This document shows, in pieces, positions 1 to 7,130 of a stretch of 17,074 bases of DNA. Position 1 is the stretch's first letter, and each line of letters begins with the position of its first letter. Below the pieces are notes generated by a model. It ran no database searches, had not been told where the DNA came from, and saw only the letters and a program-made list of their open reading frames with translations. The stretch comes from an uncultured Muribaculaceae bacterium (GTDB lineage: Bacteria; Bacteroidota; Bacteroidia; Bacteroidales; Muribaculaceae): positions 1-17,074 of the forward strand of contig CAJUIJ010000044.1 in assembly GCA_910586175.1 (NCBI GenBank). The letters are read 5' to 3'. Position numbers and translations under genes: made by a program.

Positions 1-824
1 AATCGCCATAGATTGCGTGAAACTATCACATTCATCTGAAATATATAATGATTCCCGATATATTCCTTACGACTGTCAGCAAAACTTTGCGCTAACATAT
101 TCAATCTTTCAGTCAGTTTGAACAAGTCATCAACTCTTCGCTCTGACAATCCAATTTTAGAAGTTTGTCCCTCTCTAATAGTGTACAGTATTATCGGAAT
201 TGGCCTATAGCTTATAGTAGATGCATGGCTTACTATATCAAGACAAAAATCTACATCTTCATACAGCACATTCTCACAAAACTTAATATTCGATTTTTCA
301 AGGAATTCTTTTGATATCACATAATGCCATGCAGTCCATGAAACACTCTGCTTCTCCATAAATTCCTTACCATTATATACTTTCGCATCATTATCCTTAA
401 ATTTTAATTCATTATTACATTTACCATTAACTACATTATAAGAATCTAACAATAAAACATCTACCGGACTATCTTTCAATACTTTTTCTATTTTTTCAAA
501 TATATCATCACCATTGAATGCATCATCATCATCGATATTAATAAGATATTTTCCTATAGCTTTTGCAAATCCAACATTCCTCCCTTTTCCTTGTCTACCA
601 TTTTGAGGAAGCCTGATAACTTTCACATTGAGCCCTTCATCTGGAAATTCAGATAATACCTTCATTACAGAAGCTGAAATATCTTCTGTGGAGCAATCAT
701 CTACAACTATAACCTCAAAGTTATCTTGTGGATATTTTTGTTTAAAGATGCTACGCAAGCAATACCCTATTCTCTGCGAACCATTATAGGTCGGAATAAT
801 AACTGAAAACAAAGGCTTTCCCAT
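1..824 (-). CDS. GT2 family glycosyltransferase, 3' end beyond the window
   Basis: About 274 residues are visible, from an ATG at 824-822; the C-terminus lies outside the window. The start SVIIPTYNG (residues 7-15) is the canonical GT-A/GT2 nucleotide-sugar fold. VIVVDDCST (38-46) gives the UDP-binding aspartates, an aspartate run at 98-101 (INIDDDD) is the metal-binding DXD equivalent, and YEDVDFC further on is the expected catalytic-base region. By family it would transfer one sugar from an activated donor to a lipid-linked intermediate at the inner face of the membrane; donor and acceptor cannot be told. The ATG lies 2 bp after the stop of the upstream GT4 gene, so the two are almost certainly co-transcribed and probably translationally coupled. 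The gene looks clearly more AT-rich than the GT4 above it, which suggests a separate origin. Confidence 0.9.
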   Translation of the reverse strand, partial: MGKPLFSVIIPTYNGSQRIGYCLRSIFKQKYPQDNFEVIVVDDCSTEDISASVMKVLSEFPDEGLNVKVIRLPQNGRQGKGRNVGFAKAIGKYLINIDDDDAFNGDDIFEKIEKVLKDSPVDVLLLDSYNVVNGKCNNELKFKDNDAKVYNGKEFMEKQSVSWTAWHYVISKEFLEKSNIKFCENVLYEDVDFCLDIVSHASTISYRPIPIILYTIREGQTSKIGLSERRVDDLFKLTERLNMLAQSFADSRKEYIGNHYIFQMNVIVSRNLWR

Positions 825-826
825 CT

Positions 827-1996
827 TTAAGCTTGATTATATCGTCCTTCCCAACGATTGATTATTATTCTATCCAATATCCCCCCTCGTCTTTTCTTGC
901 TCTTAGATAACTTATCCACCCCCTTTTCAACCGAATCACAAAGTGATCCGAGACTAAAGCCTTGAATATTTTCATCCATTACCATATCCAAGCGCCTCTT
1001 CTCTACTTCCGCAAGATGCATACGTTTCTTCATGACATTATACAATCCCTCCTCATCATGAGATTCAAAAATAAAATCCGACATCCCTTTCAAAAGGCTT
1101 TCCGAACATCCACATCCCCTTGACACCGCGCAAATGGCACCGGCAGCCATCGCCTCATTGACCACCAAACCCCATGTGTCCATATGGCTCGGAAGTATGA
1201 ACATATCCGTGTGCTGATAATAGCCTCTCAATTCCTCCGGCCTTTTGAACTCTATAATCTTAACCTTACCACAGGCTATTGCCTCCAGCCCGCTTCTCTC
1301 CGGACCTTCGCCAATTATCAACAAATCAGGCACCTCACTCCCCTCATTTTCAACCAACCGATTATACGCGCGTATCAAGCCATCAATATTCTTACGCTCT
1401 ACAAGTCTCCCCACAGTCAAGAAATAAGGCTTATCATAAGGACGCTCCGACGGAATCCGCCAAAAGTCATTGTCCACAACATCTATCCCATAGAATATCC
1501 TATCTTGATCGAAGCCCCAATACTTTCCTGTTGCATCCCACTGCTTTGCAGGATACAGCATGGCATCAACTCCATTATAAACTCCTCTCTTAATCCTATT
1601 CACAACCCAAGACCGAGGCGTCACATCAATCTTCGAGTCATCAAACACGATAACCCTCCTGTCACGCTTATTCGCCCATGCAGTAGCCACGGCACCAGAA
1701 GGAAAAGCAATCGCCCCTGATATTATGATATCAGGATTCAAATCATCAAGCAACTTCATAAGCCTTGGCTTTATTTCCGAAGGATTCAAATCCTCCATTG
1801 CCGACTCCGGATAAAGAATATGCCAATAAGCGTCAGAACTCTCGGCATTAGAGCCGGCAAACGAATAAGGGCTACCCTTACCGGCAATCTCAACCACCTG
1901 AAAACTGTCGCCACGCGACTCAAACCGCTCCCGCAGAGCAGCAAGCCGAGCCGGCCAATAAAGCCGAAAATCAGTATGCAAAGCAACTATCCTCAT
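827..1996 (-). CDS. GT4 family glycosyltransferase
   Basis: This 389-residue GT-B fold enzyme is of usual length for GT4. The C-terminal Glycos_transf_1 domain is plain: TVGRLVERKNIDGLIRAYNR near 194-213, the donor-binding IIGEGPE (227-233), and the D-x7-E motif DTWGLVVNE (273-281). The first glutamate of the usual E-x7-E is aspartate here, a substitution that occurs in related GT4 proteins. No signal peptide is visible, so it should act at the cytoplasmic membrane face. The start MRIVALHTDF fits the first beta strand of a GT-B N-domain. The ATG follows the end of a split intergenic repeat by about 20 bp, and the stop is 2 bp before the next GT2 gene. Donor sugar is unknown. Confidence 0.93.
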   Translation of the reverse strand: MRIVALHTDFRLYWPARLAALRERFESRGDSFQVVEIAGKGSPYSFAGSNAESSDAYWHILYPESAMEDLNPSEIKPRLMKLLDDLNPDIIISGAIAFPSGAVATAWANKRDRRVIVFDDSKIDVTPRSWVVNRIKRGVYNGVDAMLYPAKQWDATGKYWGFDQDRIFYGIDVVDNDFWRIPSERPYDKPYFLTVGRLVERKNIDGLIRAYNRLVENEGSEVPDLLIIGEGPERSGLEAIACGKVKIIEFKRPEELRGYYQHTDMFILPSHMDTWGLVVNEAMAAGAICAVSRGCGCSESLLKGMSDFIFESHDEEGLYNVMKKRMHLAEVEKRRLDMVMDENIQGFSLGSLCDSVEKGVDKLSKSKKRRGGILDRIIINRWEGRYNQA

Positions 1997-2015
1997 CTTC
2001 TAAAATGAAAATTTT

Positions 2016-2499
2016 AAGACAAAACTAACATATTGCCCAAGGGCAAACATATTTTTATTGTCTCTTATAAATTCTGTACTTACGCTTGATCTGAAGCTTT
2101 GGAGTACCGAAATTAATCAATAATCCATGGTCAATTCCAGTAGCAGTAAGATAATTAACCAACTGTACCTCATGTTCCAGTACCAAGGCAGATACAGCCT
2201 TAAGCTCAACTATAATGGAATTGGCAACCATTAAATCTGCACGATAATCTCCTATTACTACATCATCATACACCACTGAAATAGGCACTTCTTGTCTCAC
2301 ATCTATCCCCCTTTTTTCGAGCTCGATTACTAAGCCTCTTCGATACAGTACCTCAAGATAACCTGGCGCAAGCTTACCTGCAACCACATAAGCACAATCG
2401 ATTATATCCTTAATAACCTTCTCAATATCCATCACTATACACATTAAATAAAAATATGTCCCGGCGAAGCCGGATATGTGGCGCAAAGCGCCCATGTCT
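2016..2499 (-). mobile_element. Split repeat element carrying the GxxExxY gene in its central loop
   Basis: The outer parts match the two halves of the gene-free ~100-bp repeats. The low side (2016-2053) holds AAGACAAAACTAACATAT and the TGCCCAAGGGCA hairpin. The high side (about 2450-2499) holds the CCGGC-GAA-GCCGG and GGCGC-AAA-GCGCC hairpins and the terminal ATGTCT. Where gene-free copies have a linker of about 17 bp, this one has about 400 bp with a complete gene. The junctions form a perfect 13-bp inverted repeat, ACATATTTTTATT at 2047-2059 and AATAAAAATATGT at 2447-2459, extending the shorter central stem seen in other copies. A full gene-free copy sits 8 bp away at 2508-2606. Calling it mobile is inference: no target-site duplication and no transposase are visible. 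Confidence 0.6.
2055..2432 (-). CDS. GxxExxY protein, PD-(D/E)XK-like nuclease fold
   Basis: This is a 125-residue member of the GxxExxY family. The name motif is GYLEVLY at 24-30. A nuclease-like core follows: D66 in GDYRADLMV, E76 and K78 in IIVELKA, then the helix HEVQLVNYL (87-95). Family members are widespread small proteins, often in several copies per genome, without an agreed function. I chose the ATG at 2432 (MDIEKVIKDI) because it matches the usual family N-terminus; the open frame runs up to 2495, but its first 21 codons are translated repeat sequence. The gene lies entirely inside a copy of the intergenic repeat: its TAA falls in the left arm of a 13-bp inverted repeat (2047-2059) and its start is 14 bp inside the right arm (2447-2459). 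Activity is inferred from motifs only. Confidence 0.85.
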   Translation of the reverse strand: MDIEKVIKDIIDCAYVVAGKLAPGYLEVLYRRGLVIELEKRGIDVRQEVPISVVYDDVVIGDYRADLMVANSIIVELKAVSALVLEHEVQLVNYLTATGIDHGLLINFGTPKLQIKRKYRIYKRQ

Positions 2500-2507
2500 C
2501 CATTTTA

Positions 2508-2606
2508 AAGACAGAACTAACATATGCCTACGGCAACATATTTAAATGTCTTCAACAAAAATATGTCTCGGCGAAGCCGGATATGTGGCGCAAAGCGCCC
2601 ATGTCT
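2508..2606 (-). repeat. Intergenic cloverleaf repeat, copy B (full)
   Basis: This 99-bp full copy lies between the GT2 stop (2622) and the split element. In plus orientation it reads AAGACA, a TGCC-TAC-GGCA hairpin, a linker, ATATGT, a GC hairpin with GAA loop, ATATGT, GGCGC-AAA-GCGCC, then ATGTCT. Flanking ACATATTT/AAATATGT segments can pair around the linker. It is in tandem with the split copy at 2016-2499. Confidence 0.9.
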
Positions 2607-2621
2607 CGAATTGAGACAAAC

Positions 2622-3545
2622 TCACCGACGAAGACGAAGAAACAACCTACGAGCAAACTTCTGAGGCAACAAAGAAAACACCATGATAGGCAAGAAATCC
2701 TTAATCTTACCCCCTTTAAAAATAGCCTTGACCGAAACGCCAAAAGCCCTATGACCATGTACAGCCTCAATCAGAAGCACACCATAAATCTTAGTGAACC
2801 GAAACACATAATCCCGAAGCCCCACCACATCAGGATTAGCGGTAAGCATCCCCCTCAGTTCATCCAACACATAAAGCTCACCCCCAAGCCGCTCAGCCGG
2901 AAGATTGGAAGTCATGATAGCAGGCCGGTTATAATAAGCCAACACCCGCTTACTGTAAGCAATCCTATAACGCAAAGCCAACCGCGCCCAAGTAAGCAAA
3001 TCCTCCCCACTCTTGATACCAACCGGAAAACCACCGACCGCAATATATGCCTGCTTACTTACCATTACAGCGGAAGTCCACATAGGGGGATGAGATTGAG
3101 AAGCTACTTCAAAATAATTATCCATAATTCCCTCATTTGCCTCAAACTTAACTCCCCGTATTATTGTTGATGATGTTTTGCAATGCACATCCCGAAACTC
3201 ATAATTAGTAGCAAACACATCACACTCAGGATACTTCCGTGTCATCTCAAACTGAGTCTGAAGATACTCAGGATGCCACTCATCATCAGAGTCAAGCAAA
3301 GCCACAAACTCTCCGCGGGCCTCAGCAATGCCACGGTTACGCGCAGCCGAGACACCGGCATTCTCTTGCCGGATAAGCTGGAGGTTAGGAATCTCCATAC
3401 TCAAGACCTTGGCTGCTCCATCATCAGTAGACCCGTCATCCACCACCACAATCTCAAAGTCAGTGAAAGTCTGAGCCAAAACCGACCGCAAGGTACGCTC
3501 CACCGTACCACCGGCATTATAAAGCGGTATAACTACACTAATCAT
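2622..3545 (-). CDS. GT2 family glycosyltransferase
   Basis: This 307-residue GT2 enzyme is complete. MISVVIPLYNAGG opens the GT-A fold, VVVDDGST (33-40) binds the nucleotide, the family segment NAGVSAARNRGI spans 62-73, and LLDSDDEW (83-90) carries the DXD metal site. The C-terminus is basic (FARRLFLRLRR), consistent with peripheral membrane association. It would add one sugar to the growing repeat unit; specificity is unknown. The ATG is 17 bp below repeat copy C, and the stop is 15 bp above repeat copy B, so the gene is a cassette bounded by repeats on both sides. Its first ~100 bp recur twice elsewhere as decayed fragments (7178-7276 and 8290-8423), which makes it the intact relative of two pseudogenes. 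Confidence 0.93.
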   Translation of the reverse strand: MISVVIPLYNAGGTVERTLRSVLAQTFTDFEIVVVDDGSTDDGAAKVLSMEIPNLQLIRQENAGVSAARNRGIAEARGEFVALLDSDDEWHPEYLQTQFEMTRKYPECDVFATNYEFRDVHCKTSSTIIRGVKFEANEGIMDNYFEVASQSHPPMWTSAVMVSKQAYIAVGGFPVGIKSGEDLLTWARLALRYRIAYSKRVLAYYNRPAIMTSNLPAERLGGELYVLDELRGMLTANPDVVGLRDYVFRFTKIYGVLLIEAVHGHRAFGVSVKAIFKGGKIKDFLPIMVFSLLPQKFARRLFLRLRR

Positions 3546-3562
3546 ACACGAAATTCCATTTT

Positions 3563-3663
3563 AAGACATAACTAACATATTGCCCAAGGGCAAACATATT
3601 AAATATCTTAACATAAAATATGTCCCAGCGAAGCCGGATATGTGGCGCAAAGCACCCATGTCT
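3563..3663 (-). repeat. Intergenic cloverleaf repeat, copy C (full)
   Basis: This 101-bp copy is immediately upstream of the GT2 gene. It has the TGCCCAAGGGCA hairpin also seen in the split copy and the CCGGATATGT core. The last hairpin reads GGCGC-AAA-GCACC, where one C-G pair is lost on the plus strand but becomes a U-G wobble in minus-strand RNA. It starts 6 bp after the stop of the remnant at 3670-3795. Confidence 0.9.
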
Positions 3664-3669
3664 AAATAA

Positions 3670-3795
3670 CTACGGCCTAACCTTATCCCAAAGACTCGAA
3701 CTGCCTAAATAATCAAGCAAAAACAAAGGGAAACCACTGAGCACGGACACACGAGGACAAGCCATACTCAGATAATCCCGAACCTTAACATCAAA
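3670..3795 (-). pseudogene. Orphan C-terminal tail of an unidentified, probably glycosyltransferase, gene
   Basis: A 41-codon open frame starts directly after the TAA of the ATPase gene and runs in the same frame to a TAG at 3672-3670. It has no start codon of its own near the junction. The translation is protein-like, with VRDYLSMACPRVSVLSGF followed by a hydrophobic FPLFLLDYLG and a terminal WDKVRP. It resembles a coding C-terminus more than intergenic sequence. Such a tail would fit a glycosyltransferase that once preceded repeat copy C and lost its body when the upstream module arrived. The parent family is not recognised. A weaker alternative is a C-terminal extension of the ATPase reached by stop readthrough. 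Confidence 0.5.
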
Positions 3796-4920
3796 TTAAT
3801 CCCTTGCCCATCCCTTCACATAGTCTGCCGTCAATACTCCCGACCTATATATCTTCTCCAAGTTATGAGCAAAGCGAAGTTCCCTGTCAGTACACTCATT
3901 CACTGCACGTATCTTGCCATTATATATTATGAAATAACAGTCCGGCCGAAGCAAATCATTGTCGAGCAAGTATGTATTGTGCGTACTGACGAACGCCTGG
4001 CAGTCAAAAGCGAAAAGCCTCTTGCAAACCTCCTTTGCCAACTCAAAGTGATAGAAAGCATCAAACTCATCAATAAAGACAAACGAAGCCTTGTCCATGC
4101 GCAGCAACCAATAGTAAAGCACCTCAAGCCCACGCGTACCCGTTGAGATAATCTTATGAAACTCCCTCTCCTTGCCATCGATGACACACATCAAGTCCTT
4201 ACCGCTATGTCCGGCCACGAGCTCGAATTCCTGTCTACTTATATCCTTGATAAACTTCGCAAAATCTTCCAGATGGCCGCTCTTGATGATGTCCTCGTCC
4301 ATGTTGCGGCTACCGCGCTCCAAACCCATGTAGCCGCGCACATCCACATTCCTGAACCAGAGCATCGAATCGACAAACTTCATCAGCCGCATAATCCCAT
4401 GCGACTCCTGAAGCGGGAACGTCGTGGCCAGAAACTTAACCATCGACACACCATTCTCGCTCCTCTCGATGCTCTCCCTAACCGAATCAGCCATAGGGAA
4501 AGCTTTCTGGTCAACATACAACCCCTGCCTGGAACGCGAGAACACTGTGTCACCACCCATGAGCAGCTTCTCAGACACGAGCTGTCCCCGGTCATTCTTC
4601 TCATAAAGATACCTCAACTCTATGCCGCCGAAGTCGAAATCATATTCAAACTTCACCGGCACATTCTCACGGCCAAGAAATGCGAAATTCTTGTAATACT
4701 CCGCATCCTTCTCATTGTCAGAAAGGTGGTTCTCAATGTCGAACAATGCCATGCTGAAGTTCGACTTACCCGATCCATTGGGTCCATATATGATGCCATT
4801 CTTCACAATCCCGTCACGTATGGCAAAACTATTGTAAGCATACGAAGCATGACGCGACAGATCCCACTCGATTCTATCAGCGAACCCCCGGAAATTTGTT
4901 ACCGCAAATTTTTTGAGCAT
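3796..4920 (-). CDS. AAA_15/AbiLi-like ABC-type ATPase
   Basis: This 374-residue soluble ATPase starts MLKKFAVTNFRGF, the typical SMC/RecF-like first strand. Walker A is GPNGSGKS (46-53), the signature-like segment is ISTGTRGLEVLYYW (258-271), Walker B is FVFIDEFDAF (280-289), and the switch histidine is in STHN (312-315). The insert between the ATP-binding halves and the short C-terminus resemble AAA_15/AAA_21 ATPases found in abortive-infection, RloC-like and other nuclease-linked defence systems. No TOPRIM or HNH domain is fused, so any effector would be separate. It is the last gene of a run that starts with a phosphoribosyltransferase and a DprA-like gene. A 207-bp gap with a degenerate repeat separates it from DprA, so joint function with those genes is unproven. 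Confidence 0.87.
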   Translation of the reverse strand: MLKKFAVTNFRGFADRIEWDLSRHASYAYNSFAIRDGIVKNGIIYGPNGSGKSNFSMALFDIENHLSDNEKDAEYYKNFAFLGRENVPVKFEYDFDFGGIELRYLYEKNDRGQLVSEKLLMGGDTVFSRSRQGLYVDQKAFPMADSVRESIERSENGVSMVKFLATTFPLQESHGIMRLMKFVDSMLWFRNVDVRGYMGLERGSRNMDEDIIKSGHLEDFAKFIKDISRQEFELVAGHSGKDLMCVIDGKEREFHKIISTGTRGLEVLYYWLLRMDKASFVFIDEFDAFYHFELAKEVCKRLFAFDCQAFVSTHNTYLLDNDLLRPDCYFIIYNGKIRAVNECTDRELRFAHNLEKIYRSGVLTADYVKGWARD

Positions 4921-5040
4921 AAATCAGATTTGATAATGCAGCGGTTAGTCTTAAACTAATAAAGACTCGGACTTCCCTCTACAAGTTACTTTATCACTAA
5001 AACGCTGAAAAATCAATAAATATTATCATTGGCGTAAAAA

Positions 5041-5129
5041 AACTACGGCAAAACAACTCAAGGAAACAAACGAACAAAAAGAAATATGTCCAGGGGAAGC
5101 AGGATATGTGGCACAATGCACCAATGTCT
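5041..5129 (-). repeat. Intergenic cloverleaf repeat, copy D (degenerate)
   Basis: The high-coordinate half is clear: ATATGTCC, a broken GC hairpin, GGATATGTGGCAC, then ATGTCT at 5124-5129. The low half is eroded to CTACGGCAAAACAACT. The terminal ATGTCT overlaps the DprA-like gene's stop codon (TAG at 5130-5128). In minus-strand RNA the hairpin GGUGC-AUU-GUGCC keeps five pairs, two of them G-U; on the plus strand it does not pair. The left boundary is approximate. It lies in the 207-bp gap between the ATPase and DprA-like genes. Confidence 0.7.
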
Positions 5130-6018
5130 AAACTAAAGACAAGTAAGCAGCTAATGCCGCAACATTAGCACGCCCACTGTGCAAGCTTCTCAATACCGGC
5201 AAAGCGCCCATTTCCAACAAGCGCCGATTTCCCAAAGCCGTCTCCGGCCAATCCCCATATCGAGGCACAAACAACGGCTTGCCGTCTGCCAATGTTTTCA
5301 AGCCTGCATCAAGGCTACCACCGGTAGCTCCCGCCTCAGCCACAAACATCGCATCACAAAGTCCTATTATAGTACCGTTGCGGTTCATAGCCCTCGCCAC
5401 ACTCCACTTGTCTTCCGGCAGATACTCACTCACCACAAGCACCCTATCCCAATCCCAGACATCACTCAACTCCCGACGCACACTAAACTCAGATATACCA
5501 TTAGGAAGCACCACAATCGTGGACCCTCCCATAGCAAGTGCTGTGCGATGCGCCTCACGATCCACCCCCTGTGCATATCCGCTCACTATGCTCACACCAG
5601 GCAAAACCGCCAACTGCGATACACAGTCACGCGTTATCTCCAACCCCTTTTCCGATACCTTTCTCGAACCGCTGAATCCGACCTTTTTCGTATCAAGCAA
5701 TCCGACATTACCAAGCAACGTCAACACCGGAGGTGTGTTCAACTTCAACATCCGCTGCAACCCCATCGGATACGAGCTCTCGATTATCATCTTAAACCTC
5801 ACCGCATCAGCATAACTATGAGCCACCACCTTATCGCAAAGCGATAAATACTCGCTTCTCTGCTCCTCCCTGAGCGACATGCTCAGATAATCAGCCAAAG
5901 CCATGCCTGAATGAATGCCTCTCGAATAAGACATCAACTCACGGTTAGTGCGATTGGCTCCAATCCCCTTCAACCGCATATACCCGAACACAGCCTTTAC
6001 ATCAGAAACGTCACACAT
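5128..6018 (-). CDS. DprA/Smf-like SLOG-domain protein
   Basis: This 296-residue protein has the DprA Rossmann (SLOG) core: VGFSGSRKVSEKG (113-125), the nucleotide-loop region SGYAQGVDREAH (146-157), GGSTIVVLPNGI (164-175), and NRNGTIIGLCDAMFVAEA (212-229) followed by GATGGSLDAG (230-239). A short N-terminal helical part with LKGIG (16-20) resembles the DprA N-domain. It ends soon after the Rossmann core and lacks the C-terminal winged helix of longer housekeeping DprA proteins. Housekeeping DprA loads RecA on incoming single-stranded DNA; SLOG proteins more broadly bind nucleotides and recur in conflict systems. Its place next to a phosphoribosyltransferase inside a polysaccharide locus points to an accessory role rather than competence. 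The MITE-like element ends 36 bp upstream of its ATG. Confidence 0.85.
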   Translation of the reverse strand: MCDVSDVKAVFGYMRLKGIGANRTNRELMSYSRGIHSGMALADYLSMSLREEQRSEYLSLCDKVVAHSYADAVRFKMIIESSYPMGLQRMLKLNTPPVLTLLGNVGLLDTKKVGFSGSRKVSEKGLEITRDCVSQLAVLPGVSIVSGYAQGVDREAHRTALAMGGSTIVVLPNGISEFSVRRELSDVWDWDRVLVVSEYLPEDKWSVARAMNRNGTIIGLCDAMFVAEAGATGGSLDAGLKTLADGKPLFVPRYGDWPETALGNRRLLEMGALPVLRSLHSGRANVAALAAYLSLV

Positions 6019-6054
6019 AGCTGATTAATTTACAAGACTATAATACTCAATCAT

Positions 6055-6268
6055 TAAGTAGGTGTTCAATTTAATTTTATATTTTATTTACTTGAGTTTT
6101 TGAAATGATTTGCCAATCAGAAGAAAGCGCATAGCGGGCTATGTAATTGATGATGATTGGCAAAGCATCCAACCTTTAGCTCATCGACCGAATGGGAGAT
6201 AAAAAGACAAGTAAAGAAAATATAAAAAGAAAAAACATTTGCTTAAAATTAAATTGAACACCTACTTA
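6055..6268. mobile_element. MITE-like 214-bp nested palindromic element
   Basis: Perfect 25-bp terminal inverted repeats lie at 6055-6079 (TAAGTAGGTGTTCAATTT...) and 6244-6268. Inside are further inverted repeats: 6079-6094 with 6208-6223 (15 of 16), 6109-6119 with 6154-6164 (TTTGCCAATCA, perfect), and a CATAGC/GCTATG hairpin at 6130-6143. It encodes no plausible transposase. I see no clear target-site duplication. It sits between the phosphoribosyltransferase and DprA-like genes, and the right terminal repeat supplies the last codon and TAG of the phosphoribosyltransferase. The IS family whose transposase would move it cannot be named from sequence alone. Confidence 0.8.
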
Positions 6269-7107
6269 CCAAGAGACTTGACAAGACATATGCCGAAAAC
6301 CCGACTTGCGCCGGCTTCCTTAAGCTTCATGGCCACAAATTGCATAGTAAGTCCCGACTTATACAAATCATCTACCAATACGACAACCTTGCCTCTTAAG
6401 TCCACATCTTCTATTTCCAAGCCGGCACTCCCCAAAGCAACCAACTTATCATGATAAGTCTCTGCATTCTTGATATCTGAAGTCTTTTCTGTCCAGTATA
6501 CATGTTCGGATATATCCTTATCCTTCCAATCATCCAAGCTCCCTATCATATCCGCTACAAAAGTGTGTCCACTCGGAACAGCACAAATATAATCAGCATC
6601 TTTATAAAATGGCAAATCGTCCAAACGTGAAGCAAGTGTCTCCTTAAGCTTTATAAACTCCTCCGAGTCAGAACCAAAACCCTGATACTTAACCTTATAT
6701 TCACATTCTCCCAATTCAGTGCGAGAAGACCCATCCTCTTCCATATTCATCGAAAGAGCTACCGACAAGTCAAGATTATCCCTCAAGAACACCACTTCAT
6801 TAAACCGCTCTATAAATGAATTCACCAAATCCAGCTGATCTGAATTCTTGATTGGACTACAAACACCGTTAGCCGCCTTCTTATCATACAATGATATTCC
6901 TGTTAAATGCGACACAAAAGCACCAACAGTATCACGAAAAGGTAGATTCAACCAAGCCAAAACATCCGAACCATCATCCACCGAGCGCAAGGCTTTACGA
7001 TGTGTAGTAGCGAAATGTATTCTCCTCGGACTCCGCTCCACATATCCCATAATAGACTCCAAAGATATCTTCTTATTAGGCACCCACCAAAACCTCAAAT
7101 CCATCAT
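6262..7107 (-). CDS. Phosphoribosyltransferase-domain protein, C-terminus set by an inserted element
   Basis: This 281-residue protein has a C-terminal type I phosphoribosyltransferase core. DYICAVPSG is the conserved strand before the core, and VLVDDLYKSGLT (243-254) is the PRPP-binding loop, followed by the expected helix and strand. The roughly 150 N-terminal residues are not recognised. I chose ATG 7107 (MMDLRFWWVPNK) because the open frame above it (to 7185) is translated from a glycosyltransferase remnant that also occurs at 8615-8663. The final AAG and TAG codons lie inside the terminal inverted repeat of the 6055-6268 element, so the native C-terminus may have been slightly longer. 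It precedes a DprA-like gene; ComFC-type phosphoribosyltransferases and DprA are both known from DNA-uptake systems, but this pairing looks accessory. Substrate is unknown. Confidence 0.8.
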   Translation of the reverse strand: MMDLRFWWVPNKKISLESIMGYVERSPRRIHFATTHRKALRSVDDGSDVLAWLNLPFRDTVGAFVSHLTGISLYDKKAANGVCSPIKNSDQLDLVNSFIERFNEVVFLRDNLDLSVALSMNMEEDGSSRTELGECEYKVKYQGFGSDSEEFIKLKETLASRLDDLPFYKDADYICAVPSGHTFVADMIGSLDDWKDKDISEHVYWTEKTSDIKNAETYHDKLVALGSAGLEIEDVDLRGKVVVLVDDLYKSGLTMQFVAMKLKEAGASRVFGICLVKSLGK

Positions 7108-7130
7108 AATCTCTAATTTTAAAATAATTA

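Noticed and set aside
1184..1720. Long plus-strand open frames (also at 4156-4959, 5179-5847, 2478-3170 and 11418-11930)
   Set aside because: They lie antisense to strongly supported genes and their translations have the low-complexity, shadow-frame look of reversed codons with no domain motifs.
2433..2495. N-terminal extension of the GxxExxY gene to an ATG at 2495
   Set aside because: The extra 21 codons are translated from the intergenic repeat, and the same sequence in other copies is non-coding; ATG 2432 fits the usual start of the family.
2453..2606. Tandem hairpin repeats as a CRISPR array
   Set aside because: Only two units lie in tandem, the spacing is not spacer-like, other copies are scattered singly between genes, and there are no cas genes.
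2016..2606. Retron or group II intron RNA
   Set aside because: No reverse transcriptase is encoded in the window, and the fold lacks recognisable group II domain V or retron msr/msd layout.
5128..6018. Housekeeping competence gene dprA
   Set aside because: It lacks the C-terminal winged-helix region, sits in a glycan locus between accessory genes and pairs with a phosphoribosyltransferase, so a named dprA symbol is not justified.
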